The translations under genes and the position numbers were made by a program. Positions 8,900 through 17,928 of a stretch of 64,000 nt of DNA are shown piece by piece. Origin of the DNA: Bacteroidota bacterium (GTDB lineage Bacteria; Bacteroidota; Rhodothermia; Rhodothermales; UBA10348); the NCBI GenBank assembly GCA_029262775.1, contig JAJCYR010000006.1:21838-85837 (forward strand). Direction: 5' to 3'. Within the stretch, counting starts at the first letter, position 1, and every line of letters begins with the position of its first letter. The notes under the pieces are model-generated. The model ran no database searches, was not told where the DNA came from, and was given only the letters and a program-made list of their open reading frames with translations.

Positions 8900-10155
8900 G
8901 TTCCTGGTATCGCAAGATCGACGCGGCTACGCTGATTTTATGGTTGCTGCTGGTCGGGGCGGGTCTTGCAGCCATTTACTCCACGACGCACGGCGCCGCA
9001 GCCGAATTGTATACGTCTACGCCCCGACAGAATTTCGACCGCCAGGTCATGTGGCTCGGCATCAGTGTGGCGAGCGTCGTACTGATCCTGATGCTGCCCA
9101 TCCGGTTTTTGCAGCTGGCAGCCTTTCCGGTGTACACGTTGTCGATTCTGTTTCTGCTGGCGGCCCTCTTTTTTGGTCGGGAGATCAATGGGGCCAAGGC
9201 CTGGCTGGCCGTGGGGCCGGTACAATTCCAGGTGTCGGAGTTCGCCAAGGTGGGTACCGTCCTTGCCCTCGCCCAACTCGTGGGCATGCGAAGGCCTAAA
9301 ACGATGGGACTGAGTGTGGGACTCTCGATTGTGGGCATTGCCCTCCTGCCGGCCGTGATCATTCTGCTCCAGAACGACACAGGAACGGCGCTTGTCTTTC
9401 TCGGACTCATTCCGATAGCGCTCTTCTGGAGTGGCCTCGAGTTCGACATTCTGCTGCTCATGCTGGCACCGGCTGTGGCAGGCTACCTGTCGGTCGTCCA
9501 TACACCATCGGCGATCGTGTTTTCACTTGCCTTCACGGTATTCATGTGGTGGCGCACCCGGGACAAACGTGTAGCGGGCGTAGCGGCATTGTTTGCGGGC
9601 GGAACGACGACCGTTGCCTCATTTGCCATGGCAAAAGTACTCCAGCCCTACCAGTTGGCCAGGGTGCTCTCGTTCACCGACCCGGGAGCGGCGGAATTCC
9701 GGGACAACGCCGGCTTTCACCAGCTGCAGTCCATGGCCGCCATCGGCTCGGGTGGCTTTTCAGGCAAGGGGTTTCTGGAGGGCACCCAGACGCAGGGGGC
9801 GTATGTGCCCGAGCAGTCCACCGATTTTGTTTTTTCCGTGATCGGTGAAGAATTCGGGTTCATCGGGGCCGTGCTCCTGCTGGCACTTTTTCTGTGCCTT
9901 CTGGTGCGTCTCGTGACACTCGGTACGCGCATGAAGCACCCGTTCGGCGTCATGGTCGCTGCGGGTGCCGCGGGGATTTACCTGATCCATATGTTTGTCA
10001 ACATCGGCATGGCGACGTCCATGCTGCCCGTCATTGGTATCCCGCTGCCATTCGTTTCGTACGGCGGATCGGCCCTTCTCGCCAACTCGGCGCTGCTCGC
10101 CATCGTGGTTTCGCTGTATATGCGACGAGACGACTTTTCCATCTACGGGTACTGA
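8896..10155 (+). CDS. rodA: RodA, SEDS peptidoglycan glycosyltransferase
   Basis: This is the polytopic SEDS-family enzyme that polymerises glycan strands with PBP2 in rod-shape maintenance. The 419 residues hold about ten membrane segments. Family motifs include REINGAKAWLAVGPVQFQ and SEFAKV near residues 95-120, QNDTGTALVFLG in the middle, TDFVFSVIGEEFGFIGA, and the C-terminal GIPLPFVSYGGSALL. It is coupled to mrdA by a 4-base overlap. The partner PBP2 and the GIPLPFVSYGG ending make RodA more likely than FtsW, since no ftsI or mur genes are adjacent. Confidence 0.95.
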   Translation: MSSWYRKIDAATLILWLLLVGAGLAAIYSTTHGAAAELYTSTPRQNFDRQVMWLGISVASVVLILMLPIRFLQLAAFPVYTLSILFLLAALFFGREINGAKAWLAVGPVQFQVSEFAKVGTVLALAQLVGMRRPKTMGLSVGLSIVGIALLPAVIILLQNDTGTALVFLGLIPIALFWSGLEFDILLLMLAPAVAGYLSVVHTPSAIVFSLAFTVFMWWRTRDKRVAGVAALFAGGTTTVASFAMAKVLQPYQLARVLSFTDPGAAEFRDNAGFHQLQSMAAIGSGGFSGKGFLEGTQTQGAYVPEQSTDFVFSVIGEEFGFIGAVLLLALFLCLLVRLVTLGTRMKHPFGVMVAAGAAGIYLIHMFVNIGMATSMLPVIGIPLPFVSYGGSALLANSALLAIVVSLYMRRDDFSIYGY

Positions 10156-10166
10156 GGGGCAGTTTA

Positions 10167-10194
10167 CAGCCCGCGGCCTGACGGCCGCGGGCTG
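10167..10194. terminator. 12-bp perfect hairpin after rodA
   Basis: CAGCCCGCGGCC and GGCCGCGGGCTG form a perfect stem around a TGAC loop, 11 bases after the rodA stop and just past the 3' end of the convergent tRNA gene. It is placed to end both transcripts. No clear U-tract follows on either strand. Confidence 0.55.
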
Positions 10195-10211
10195 GTTCCA
10201 TATTGTGTGCG

Positions 10212-10284
10212 TGGGCCCGGCAGGATTTGAACCTGCGACCTACCGATTATGAGTCGGCAGCTCTAACCACTGAGCTACGGGCCC
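10212..10284 (-). tRNA. tRNA with CAT anticodon (Met, or Ile2 read as lysidine-AU)
   Basis: The minus strand gives a complete cloverleaf: acceptor GGGCCCG/CGGGCCC, anticodon stem GCCGA/TCGGT (the last pair G-T) with loop CTCATAA, and T loop TTCAAAT. No CCA is encoded, unlike the tRNA-Pro in this window. The first pair is G-C, so it is not an initiator tRNA. The anticodon arm and variable region (CGACTCATAATCG, GGTCGC) resemble the minor tRNA-Ile whose C34 is modified to lysidine by TilS. Elongator Met cannot be excluded from sequence alone. Confidence 0.9.
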
Positions 10285-10298
10285 CTGTGATCACCGTC

Positions 10299-10338
10299 GT
10301 GCCCAAGAGCTGTCTGGCGTGCCCAAGAGCTGTCTGGT
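10299..10338. repeat. two tandem copies of a 20-bp unit
   Basis: GTGCCCAAGAGCTGTCTGG(C/T) occurs twice in a row, immediately upstream of the CAT-anticodon tRNA gene in its direction of transcription. The copies are identical except for the last base. It lies in the 212-base spacer before the Lrp-type regulator, which is otherwise featureless apart from an AT-rich stretch near 10440-10475. Confidence 0.85.
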
Positions 10339-10496
10339 GGCGCAACGCCGGACAACGAACCGGGCACCAACGTAGTTCCTTTGTGCAGCCCATGTCAACT
10401 GAATGTTAAGATTGGGAAGGAGGTGGCGTTTGTTTTTCAGGTGTTCGTATATTGATACCTTATAAAATAAACATCACGACCTTAATCACCGCTTGA

Positions 10497-10988
10497 ATGG
10501 AAAGAATCGACACCATCGATGTTCAGATTCTGCAGTTGCTGCAGGAGCAGGGCCGAATGAAGAGAAACCGGATTGCCGAAGCGGTGGGCCTCTCGGTCCC
10601 AGCGGTCAGTGACCGCATGCGGAAACTGGAGGGTCGCGGTGTCATCCACGGCTACAACGCGCTCGTTGACCCCCGGCGTGTCGGCTTCGATATCTCGGCA
10701 TTCATTCGCGTAATGCTGGATCAATCTACCCATTACGCAGCATTTGTAGCCAAGGCAGAAGCCCTCCGCGAAGTGCAGGAAGTCCACTCCATCACGGGAG
10801 AGGGATCGCACATTCTCCGGGTACTGGTCCGCAATACGCAGGCCCTTGAGCAGCTGCTTGGTGCCATCCAGTCCTGGCCGGGCGTCCATGGTACGTCCAC
10901 CAGTATTGTACTGTCGTCCTTCAAGGACACGCGCACGGTACCCGTCGAACCCTACGTCATTACCCGTCATAACCGCATCACAACCTGA
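10497..10988 (+). CDS. Lrp/AsnC-family transcriptional regulator
   Basis: This is a DNA-binding regulator of amino-acid metabolism, 163 residues long. The N-terminal winged helix-turn-helix ([20 protein letters not shown], then [20 protein letters not shown]) is followed by the RAM/AsnC ligand-binding domain (about residues 65-145, with the pattern [17 protein letters not shown]). The glutamine synthetase III gene begins two bases after its stop codon, so the pair is almost certainly one transcript. The natural inference is that it senses an amino acid, perhaps glutamine, and controls this operon. The effector is not shown by the sequence. The AT-rich region just upstream is a candidate self-binding site. 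Confidence 0.9.
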   Translation: MERIDTIDVQILQLLQEQGRMKRNRIAEAVGLSVPAVSDRMRKLEGRGVIHGYNALVDPRRVGFDISAFIRVMLDQSTHYAAFVAKAEALREVQEVHSITGEGSHILRVLVRNTQALEQLLGAIQSWPGVHGTSTSIVLSSFKDTRTVPVEPYVITRHNRITT

Positions 10989-10990
10989 TC

Positions 10991-13174
10991 ATGAGCCACA
11001 CCCACTCAGACTATTCGCTTCTCGCCGTCAAGAAACATCGGCCGACCATGAACGGCGCCGCCGTAACGCCGGCCATGGATATCGAAGAAATTTTCGGCGA
11101 GAACGCGTTTGACCTGGAGGAAATGAAGTCCCGTCTTCCCAAAGACGCCTACAAGTCCCTGAAGGCCACGATCAAACAGGGGCGCCTGCTTGACCCCAAA
11201 ATCGCAGACACGGTGGCCATGGCCATGAAGGAATGGGCCGTGGAACGGGGTGCTACGCACTATACACACTGGTTTCAGCCGTTAACCGGTAACACGGCGG
11301 AAAAGCACGATTCCTTCATTACCCCGAATCGGGGTGGAGGGGCTATCGCCCAATTCTCCGGTAAGGAATTGATCCAGGGCGAACCGGATGCATCCAGCTT
11401 CCCATCGGGAGGGCTTCGGGCAACCTTCGAAGCACGGGGCTATACGGCATGGGACCCGACATCGCCTGCGTTCATTGTCGAGAACGACAACGGCTCGTAC
11501 CTGGCCATCCCAACCGCGTTCGCGTCGTGGAGCGGCGAAGCGCTCGACCACAAGACACCGCTGCTTCGGTCCATGAAGACCATCAACGAGCAGGCTTCGC
11601 GTGCGCTGACGCTATTTGGCGTCAAAGATGCCCAGGTGGTGTCGACCGTGGGTTGCGAACAGGAGTACTTCCTGATTGACGAGGAGTTTTTCTACCGCCG
11701 GCCCGATTTGATGGCGACCGGCCGCACGCTGCTCGGAACCAAGCCGCCGCGGGGGCAGGAGCTGGACGACCACTATTTCGGCTCGATCCCTGACCGCGTA
11801 CTGGCCTGCATGCTGGAGACAGAGAAGGAGCTCTACCGATTGGCGATACCGGTCAAGACTCGGCACAACGAAGTCGCACCGAGTCAGTACGAAATTGCGC
11901 CCATCTTCGAGAATACGAACGTGGCCGCCGATCATCAGCAGCTCATGATGATCACCTTGCAGCGGGTGGCCCGCAAGTACGGTCTGGTCTGCCTGCTCCA
12001 CGAGAAGCCGTTCCGAGGGGTCAACGGCTCCGGCAAGCACAACAACTGGTCGCTCGCCACAGAGAGCGGCATGAACCTGCTTGAGCCGGGCGACAATCCG
12101 CACGACAACCTGCAGTTTCTGTTTTTCTGTTCGGCTGTCGTGAAGGCGGTTTGGCGCCACCAGGACCTGCTGCGTATATCTGTCGCAACAGCAGCGAATG
12201 ATCACCGGTTGGGTGCCAATGAAGCGCCCCCGGCGATCATTTCGGTCTTCCTCGGTGACCAGCTCGAAGATGTGTTCGAACAGATTGAAGCGGGCGCGGC
12301 CACGAGCTCCAAGCAGGCCGGCTTGCTGGGCTTGGGTACTCCGGTGCTGCCCGATCTGTCGCGGCACGCCGGGGATCGCAACCGAACCTCTCCGTTTGCT
12401 TTCACGGGCAATAAGTTCGAATTCCGTGCGCCGGGATCGAGCCAGACCATTTCCTTCGTCAACACGGTGCTCAACACGATCGTGGCCGAAGCGGTGGACG
12501 AAATGGCGACCGAACTGGAAGTATTGCTTGCCGATGGCACCTCGCTTGAGACGGCCGTGGGTAACGTGGTCCGCGGGGCCATCAAGGAAAGCAGGAATGT
12601 AATTTTCGGCGGGGACAACTACTCCGAGCAGTGGCATGAGGAGGCAGAGCGCCGTGGACTGCTCAACCTGAAAACCACCGTCGATGCGCTCAATCGCCTG
12701 CTGGACGACCAAAATATTGCCCTATTCGAAAAGTACAACGTGCTGTCCGAATCGGAGCTTCGCAGCCGGGAGGAAGTCTGGGTGGAGCAGTACTTCCTGC
12801 GAATCAATATCGAGGGAGAACTCACCGAGACGCTCGCCCGAACCTACGTCATGCCGGCGGCGACCAAGTACCTGCGCTCGCTGCTCCGCTCGATCAAGGA
12901 CTGCGAAGTGACGGGCGTTTCATCGAAAGGCGTGCGGACCGTTGCCGAGCACGTCGCTGCCTACATTGACGAGCTCCAGGAGGCACTGCGCGTGCTCATT
13001 GACCAGAACAAGGACCTGGGTGGAGATACGGTGCACGACAAGGCCAGACATATGGTACAGGACATCATTCCGGCCATGGACGCCGTGCGTCATGCAGCAG
13101 ATCGGCTCGAGCGCACGGTCGATCACGATCTGTGGCGACTACCCACGTACCGGGACATGTTGTTCGTGAAGTAA
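10991..13174 (+). CDS. glnN: glutamine synthetase type III
   Basis: This enzyme makes glutamine from glutamate, ammonia and ATP. The 727-residue length is characteristic of the GSIII class, which is much longer than GSI (~470). Visible landmarks are the N-terminal region ending in [20 protein letters not shown], the metal/substrate motifs [13 protein letters not shown] and [15 protein letters not shown], the ATP-site motif [11 protein letters not shown], and the long helical C-terminal extension. I keep the first ATG, two bases after the Lrp stop. A second in-frame ATG at codon 20 is possible. No GSI or PII gene is nearby. Coupling with an Lrp-type regulator suggests nitrogen or amino-acid control. 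Confidence 0.95.
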   Translation: MSHTHSDYSLLAVKKHRPTMNGAAVTPAMDIEEIFGENAFDLEEMKSRLPKDAYKSLKATIKQGRLLDPKIADTVAMAMKEWAVERGATHYTHWFQPLTGNTAEKHDSFITPNRGGGAIAQFSGKELIQGEPDASSFPSGGLRATFEARGYTAWDPTSPAFIVENDNGSYLAIPTAFASWSGEALDHKTPLLRSMKTINEQASRALTLFGVKDAQVVSTVGCEQEYFLIDEEFFYRRPDLMATGRTLLGTKPPRGQELDDHYFGSIPDRVLACMLETEKELYRLAIPVKTRHNEVAPSQYEIAPIFENTNVAADHQQLMMITLQRVARKYGLVCLLHEKPFRGVNGSGKHNNWSLATESGMNLLEPGDNPHDNLQFLFFCSAVVKAVWRHQDLLRISVATAANDHRLGANEAPPAIISVFLGDQLEDVFEQIEAGAATSSKQAGLLGLGTPVLPDLSRHAGDRNRTSPFAFTGNKFEFRAPGSSQTISFVNTVLNTIVAEAVDEMATELEVLLADGTSLETAVGNVVRGAIKESRNVIFGGDNYSEQWHEEAERRGLLNLKTTVDALNRLLDDQNIALFEKYNVLSESELRSREEVWVEQYFLRINIEGELTETLARTYVMPAATKYLRSLLRSIKDCEVTGVSSKGVRTVAEHVAAYIDELQEALRVLIDQNKDLGGDTVHDKARHMVQDIIPAMDAVRHAADRLERTVDHDLWRLPTYRDMLFVK

Positions 13175-13178
13175 CCGG

Positions 13179-13562
13179 TTACGAAGCCGGCTTCCACGGC
13201 GGACGCGTCATCAGGATGCCATAACTGGCCGTATACCAGACATAAAATGCGAGGAGGCCCCACGCCAGAAGGGGGGCCTCCGGGGTGATGAGGTCCCAGA
13301 GGGACGTTGTACCGACGAGGCCGTGGACGAAATTTGCCGTGACCATGGGTTTGCCATAGATACCACCCAGAATGGCATTACGTCCCATCCAGTTCATGTA
13401 GCCAAAAGCAAACATGAGTCCTCCGAGCATGGAGACGAGCGGGTGCGGCGCAAGGACCGTCCCGAGAACGTGCGTGAGCAGGATTTCGGGTGCGAAGAGG
13501 GTTACGATACCCGTTATGGAAAGCACGATGGCGGCCGGAAGGGTGGCCAAGGCAGGTCTCAT
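13179..13562 (-). CDS. small four-helix membrane protein of unknown function
   Basis: The 127 residues form about four hydrophobic segments (roughly 8-28, 42-58, 72-88 and 98-117) with short loops, one containing NWMGRNAILGGIYGKP. The gene runs convergent to glnN with only four bases between the two stops. I do not recognise a named family. The regular helix pattern and absence of charged residues in the segments support a real inner-membrane protein. Confidence 0.7.
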   Translation of the reverse strand: MRPALATLPAAIVLSITGIVTLFAPEILLTHVLGTVLAPHPLVSMLGGLMFAFGYMNWMGRNAILGGIYGKPMVTANFVHGLVGTTSLWDLITPEAPLLAWGLLAFYVWYTASYGILMTRPPWKPAS

Positions 13563-13696
13563 GGACGCGGAGAATGGTGTAGCTGTTGCGGGCCTTTACG
13601 GCTGATCGTGCGTTTTGTTGAAGGGCGCAACAAAGTTTGACGTGTCCGCGTCTGGTTCTGTTGGCTATCTTGACGCGTAGCCGCCCGAACTCCACT

Positions 13697-14308
13697 ATGC
13701 CACACCGTCCCAAAGACGCTTCACCCTCGCTTTCGAGTGAACAGGACCGCGCGCTGGTTGCCCAGGCGCTCAGCGGGCGGCAGTCGGCGTACAACGAATT
13801 GGTGGAGAAGTATCGGGGGGCGCTGACGCGCCATGTGAATCGCATGGTTCGTGACGGCTCCCATATCGACGATCTGGTACAGGAGTGTTTTATCAAGGCA
13901 TTTTCGGCGCTTGGCTCGTATTCAACCGAATATGCCTTCTCGACGTGGCTCTACAAGATTGCCACGAACCACACCATTGACTACCTGCGCAAGAAGAAAC
14001 TGCCGACTACTTCCATTGACCGGCCCGTGCAGACGAAGGATGGTGAGCTGGAGTTCGAACTGCCCGACACCACGTACCGGCCGGACCGGCATATTGTAGC
14101 CGACGAGCGGCGTGAGCTCGTGCAGCAGGCCATTGACAGCCTTCCGCCCAAGTATCACAAAGTGATTGTGATGCGGCATCAGCAGGAGTTGTCGTACGAG
14201 GACATTGCCCGTGAACTGGATCTACCGCTGGGCACGGTGAAGGCCCACATATTCAGGGCGCGCGCCCTGCTCTACAAGAACCTGCGCGACAAGCGCCATA
14301 TGATGTGA
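13697..14308 (+). CDS. RNA polymerase sigma factor, ECF (sigma-70) family
   Basis: The 203-residue protein has sigma region 2 (YNELVEKYRGALTRHVNRM, then DLVQECFIKAFSAL and STWLYKIATNHTIDYLRKKK) and region 4 with its helix-turn-helix (LPPKYHKVIVMRHQQELSY, IARELDLPLGTVKAHIFRAR). I start at the ATG at 13697. The open frame extends 20 codons further upstream, but that part has no sigma-like sequence. No anti-sigma gene adjoins. Instead purB begins three bases after the stop, so the sigma factor and purB are probably cotranscribed. Region 2 is close to the general RpoE/SigW-like type found in Bacteroidota. Confidence 0.92.
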   Translation: MPHRPKDASPSLSSEQDRALVAQALSGRQSAYNELVEKYRGALTRHVNRMVRDGSHIDDLVQECFIKAFSALGSYSTEYAFSTWLYKIATNHTIDYLRKKKLPTTSIDRPVQTKDGELEFELPDTTYRPDRHIVADERRELVQQAIDSLPPKYHKVIVMRHQQELSYEDIARELDLPLGTVKAHIFRARALLYKNLRDKRHMM

Positions 14309-14311
14309 CCC

Positions 14312-15604
14312 ATGATTGATCGGTATTCCCGTCCGGAAATGACGGCCCTCTGGAGTGAACAAGCCCAGTTCCAAGCGTGGCTGGAAGTGGAACTGGCGGC
14401 GTGTGCCGCGTGGTCCGAAATCGGGGTCATCCCGAAAGAGGATGTGGAGAAGCTGTATGCGAACGCCCGGTTCGATGTGGATCGCATCCATGAGATTGAA
14501 GAGGAGACGCGGCACGATGTGGTGGCTTTTACGCGCGCTGTATCGGAATCGCTCGGAGAGGAGCGCAAGTGGGTGCATTATGGACTCACGTCGTCTGACG
14601 TGGTGGACACGGCCTGGTCTGTTCGGATCAAGAAGGCGAATGCGCTCATTTTGGGGGCACTCGACGCGCTTATCGATGTCGTCGCGCGGCGTGCCCGGGA
14701 GCACCGGAATACGCTCATGATGGGGCGCACGCACGGCGTGCATGCTGAACCGACGACATTCGGGCTCAAAATGGCGCTGTACTTCGCCGAGCTTCGGCGC
14801 GACCGGGAGCGGTTGGTGCGCGCGGCGGAAGACATGCGCGTCGGCAAGGTGTCGGGATCGGTGGGTACGTTCGCACACGTCCCCACGGACATAGAGCGCC
14901 TGACGTGTGAGCGGCTTGGGCTTGAGGTGGCCCCCATTTCGACGCAGGTCCTGCAGCGCGACCGGCACGCGCACTATATGTCGGTCCTGGCGCTCATTGG
15001 CGCGACGCTGGAAAAAATGGCCGTCGAGATCCGGGGCCTGCAGAAATCCGAGGTGCGTGAGGTGGAAGAAGCCTTCCGCAAGGGGCAGAAGGGATCCTCG
15101 TCCATGCCCCACAAGCGTAACCCAATTGGCAGCGAGAACATCACGGGATGTGCGCGGCTGCTCCGCGGGTACATGGTGTCTGCCTACGAGAATGTGGCGC
15201 TCTGGCATGAGCGTGACATATCGCATTCATCGGTCGAGCGGGTCATTGTGCCCGATGCCACAACGGTGGTGCACTACGCCCTGACGCGCTTTACGGGGCT
15301 CGTAAGTGCGCTCGTCGTCTACCCGGACAACATGCTGCGCAATATGCAGCGGACCTACGGGCTCTACAACAGTCAGCGTCTGCTCAATGCCCTCATTGAC
15401 AAGGGGCTCATGCGGGAAGCCGCCTACGACATGGTCCAGCCTCTCACGGCGAGGGCTTGGGATGAGGGTTTGGCGTTTCGGGATATTGTCGAGGCGGACG
15501 CAGCCATCGCGGAGCACGTGACGGCGGAGGAAATCGATGCCGTATTCGACGACGCGTATCATCTCAGGCGGGTCGATGAGATTTTTGAGCGGTTGGGTCT
15601 GTAG
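14312..15604 (+). CDS. purB: adenylosuccinate lyase
   Basis: This enzyme cleaves SAICAR and adenylosuccinate, releasing fumarate, in purine synthesis. The protein has 430 residues, the length of Bacillus-type PurB. It begins [14 protein letters not shown], a typical PurB start. It carries the mobile catalytic loop signature [16 protein letters not shown] near residue 260 and the upstream motifs [12 protein letters not shown] and [14 protein letters not shown]. It directly follows the sigma factor gene. Confidence 0.97.
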   Translation: MIDRYSRPEMTALWSEQAQFQAWLEVELAACAAWSEIGVIPKEDVEKLYANARFDVDRIHEIEEETRHDVVAFTRAVSESLGEERKWVHYGLTSSDVVDTAWSVRIKKANALILGALDALIDVVARRAREHRNTLMMGRTHGVHAEPTTFGLKMALYFAELRRDRERLVRAAEDMRVGKVSGSVGTFAHVPTDIERLTCERLGLEVAPISTQVLQRDRHAHYMSVLALIGATLEKMAVEIRGLQKSEVREVEEAFRKGQKGSSSMPHKRNPIGSENITGCARLLRGYMVSAYENVALWHERDISHSSVERVIVPDATTVVHYALTRFTGLVSALVVYPDNMLRNMQRTYGLYNSQRLLNALIDKGLMREAAYDMVQPLTARAWDEGLAFRDIVEADAAIAEHVTAEEIDAVFDDAYHLRRVDEIFERLGL

Positions 15605-15637
15605 AAGCGCGCGCGATGGTTCTTCAACACGCTTCTA
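15602..15637. terminator. hairpin joining the purB and folA stop codons
   Basis: TAGAAGCG and CGCTTCTA form an 8-bp stem around a 20-base loop. The purB stop codon lies in the left arm and the convergent folA stop codon in the right arm. It could end both convergent messages, but there is no strong U-tract and the loop is long. Confidence 0.35.
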
Positions 15638-16126
15638 AATCCTGTTGTAGGTCACAAAGGCGAAGCCGTCGCGCTCGTCGCGAACCGTTTCGCGGTACAT
15701 GGAACCGACAAGGTGTTCCCATTCGGGAAACTGCACGTCGCCCTCCGGGGCCCCGTCAACAAGCGTGAGCTCAAGGCGATCGGCCTTCTCCAGGAACGTG
15801 CCGTAGATGCTCGCACCGCCCCCAATGAATACGCATTCGGCGTCCCGTACGGCACCGAGCGCCGCACTGACCGAAGAAAATACTTCCACGTTGTCGTACT
15901 CGGGCCATGACGTGTCAGAAGACAACACGAGATTCCGGCGCCCCTTGAGCGGCCCGCCGAACTGATGAACGAGCGACTCGAACGTATTGCGGCCCATAAG
16001 GATGGGATGCCCCGAGGTAAGGGCTTTGAAGCGCCGAAGGTCTTCGGGAATGTGCCAGGGCAGGTCCATACCCTTCCCGATAACCCGGTTTTCCTTTGCA
16101 ACGGCAGCGATGATAACGATTTCCAT
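15635..16126 (-). CDS. folA: dihydrofolate reductase
   Basis: This NADPH-dependent enzyme reduces dihydrofolate to tetrahydrofolate. The 163 residues begin IVIIAAVAKENRVIGKGMDLPWHIPEDL, with the substrate-site acid in the PEDLRRFK segment, followed by HPILMGRNTFESL and the nucleotide-site stretch CVFIGGGASIYG. It lies 42 bases downstream of thyA on the same strand. This is the usual pairing, because thymidylate synthase generates the dihydrofolate that this enzyme recycles. Confidence 0.97.
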   Translation of the reverse strand: MEIVIIAAVAKENRVIGKGMDLPWHIPEDLRRFKALTSGHPILMGRNTFESLVHQFGGPLKGRRNLVLSSDTSWPEYDNVEVFSSVSAALGAVRDAECVFIGGGASIYGTFLEKADRLELTLVDGAPEGDVQFPEWEHLVGSMYRETVRDERDGFAFVTYNRI

Positions 16127-16168
16127 GGGATGGGCTTGCTGGAGCTTACTTGTTGGGCGTGCGGGCCT

Positions 16169-16963
16169 TCAAACGGCCACCGGCGCTTTGATGGCCGGAT
16201 GGTGTCTGTAGTCAACGAGTTCAAAGTCGTCGAAGGCGTAGTCGAAAATGGAGTCGGGGCGGCGCCGAAGGCGGAGCGAGGGGAGCGGCAGCGGGTCCCG
16301 GGTAAGTTGTTCGTTTACCTGGTCGAGGTGATTGAGGTAGATGTGGGCATCGCCAATGGTGTAAATAAGTTCACCTGGTGCGAGATCGCACTGCTGGGCC
16401 ACCATGTGGATGAGGAGGGCGTATTCGGCAATATTGAAGGGTGCGCCAAGGAAAAGGTCGTTGGAGCGGATGTAGAGCTGGGCCGACAGGCGGCCGCTGG
16501 CTACGTGGAACTGGACGAACATGTGGCATGGGGGGAGGGCCATCTCGGGCAGGTCGGCGACGTTCCAGGCGCTTACGATGTGGCGCCGCGAGTCTGGATT
16601 TGTGCGGATGGAATCAATGACGGCGGCAATTTGATTGATCGGTACCCCGTCCGGCCCGTTCCATGACACCCATTGCTTGCCGTAGACGGGTCCCAAATTG
16701 CCCTTTTCGTCGGCCCACGCATCCCAGATGTGGACGTTATTCTCGACCAGAAAACCAGTGTTGGTTCCTCCACGGAGAAACCACAGCATTTCGATAGCCA
16801 AGCCCTTGAAGTAGACCTTTTTCGTGGTTACGAGAGGAAACCCGTTGGCCAGGTCGAAGCGCATCTGGTGGCCGAACACGGACAGCGTGCCGGTGCCGGT
16901 GCGGTCCTCCTTGCGGGTGCCGTTGTCTCGAACATGTTGAAGAAGATTCAGGTAGGTTTGCAT
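16169..16963 (-). CDS. thyA: thymidylate synthase
   Basis: This enzyme methylates dUMP to dTMP using methylenetetrahydrofolate. It has 264 residues, the same length as E. coli ThyA. The catalytic Cys is residue 146 in [10 protein letters not shown], the phosphate-binding Arg pair is in [10 protein letters not shown], and [14 protein letters not shown] is the standard substrate-site helix. It is upstream of folA in a two-gene unit. Confidence 0.98.
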   Translation of the reverse strand: MQTYLNLLQHVRDNGTRKEDRTGTGTLSVFGHQMRFDLANGFPLVTTKKVYFKGLAIEMLWFLRGGTNTGFLVENNVHIWDAWADEKGNLGPVYGKQWVSWNGPDGVPINQIAAVIDSIRTNPDSRRHIVSAWNVADLPEMALPPCHMFVQFHVASGRLSAQLYIRSNDLFLGAPFNIAEYALLIHMVAQQCDLAPGELIYTIGDAHIYLNHLDQVNEQLTRDPLPLPSLRLRRRPDSIFDYAFDDFELVDYRHHPAIKAPVAV

Positions 16964-17041
16964 GGCGGGGAAGCCGCTTGGGAACGGATTGTCGGGCTCG
17001 TCATCTGAAGAGTCTCAAACTACACACGGGAGTCGAGCGAA

Positions 17042-17302
17042 ATGGATCCGAATCTGCATCAGAAACAGGGAATCAATCACTTGGTGAAAGTGCTGAATTA
17101 TGCGCCACTCATCGAAGCGGACGGGAGGGCCACCGTATACCTGACGGCCGAAGATTGGGGCGTCGTGGCAGATACGCTGTTCAAAATGGAAACACCGATG
17201 GAGATGCTGCCCGGCGCCATTGAGTCGTACGGGTTAGCGAATGAAAATCGGAGTATTGAGCTGAAGACCGCCGAGCGGCTCATCTATATCGATATCATCT
17301 GA
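17042..17302 (+). CDS. small protein of unknown function (86 residues)
   Basis: This is a short soluble protein starting MDPNLHQKQGINHLVKVL, with a mix of hydrophobic and acidic residues and no signal peptide or membrane segment. The reading frame fills most of the gap between the divergent thyA and the convergent apaG gene. The amino-acid composition is protein-like rather than that of an antisense shadow. I do not recognise the family and assign no function. Confidence 0.55.
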   Translation: MDPNLHQKQGINHLVKVLNYAPLIEADGRATVYLTAEDWGVVADTLFKMETPMEMLPGAIESYGLANENRSIELKTAERLIYIDII

Positions 17303-17379
17303 CCGGCCGTCTGGCGGGGCAGTTGGGTGGGGCAGCCAGGCGTGGCCGACGGGCGGGAGAGCTGAGTAGGGCCTCCGAA

Positions 17380-17763
17380 TCAGTTGGCAGCAGCCTGCAG
17401 ATTGAACTTCGGAATCGCTACGCGAAAGCGCTCGCCCCGACCGCGCTCCATGATGTACGACCCCTCCATGATCCCGGTGAAGGTTTCGATCACGCTGTAG
17501 GAGTTGTACTCGTGGGCCATTCCCGGTGCAATCACGGGCTGTCTGCCTATGACGCCCTCGCCTTCAACTTCCTTGACGCGACCCGTCGCATCGGTAATGA
17601 TCCAGTGCCTGCGGAGCAGTTGGACATCGTCCAGGCTTTCATTGCCAATGCGTACGTGGTAGCCGAATACGAATCGTTTGCCCAGCACATCGGACTGGCC
17701 ATCGAGGTACACGGGCCGCACGGTAACGCGGATGTCGTGAGATACAGTCGAATAGGGAATCAT
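17380..17763 (-). CDS. apaG: ApaG-family protein
   Basis: The protein has 127 residues from the ATG at 17763, matching the ~125 residues of E. coli ApaG. It has the single Fn3-like ApaG fold: FVFGYHVRIGNES, QLLRRHWIITDATG, the diagnostic VEGEGVIGRQPVIAPG, and GIMEGSYIM. The cellular role of ApaG is poorly defined. Related domains occur in F-box proteins and PolDIP2. The open frame continues 38 codons upstream, with another Met at 17790, but that part does not resemble ApaG. Confidence 0.93.
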   Translation of the reverse strand: MIPYSTVSHDIRVTVRPVYLDGQSDVLGKRFVFGYHVRIGNESLDDVQLLRRHWIITDATGRVKEVEGEGVIGRQPVIAPGMAHEYNSYSVIETFTGIMEGSYIMERGRGERFRVAIPKFNLQAAAN

Positions 17764-17928
17764 GACGTCGGATTGGGTTGAGCGTCCCATCGGTGCGCAA
17801 TAGAACCCCCATCCTTGTTTGAATGTTCGCGGGAATTCGCATTCCGTGGAAACGAATGCAGGTCTCGAGAGTCGCATTGACCGCTGCTGTAAAGTATACT
17901 ATTCGGTGACACACCCGACGGCGACAAC

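Noticed and set aside
10429..10454. TTTG ... TATATTG as a Bacteroidota-type promoter for the Lrp-type gene
   Set aside because: The spacing is about 15 bases rather than the usual ~19 and the second element is imperfect. Not strong enough to list as a promoter.
11612..12712. 366-codon open frame antisense to glnN
   Set aside because: A shadow of the clear glutamine synthetase III reading frame.
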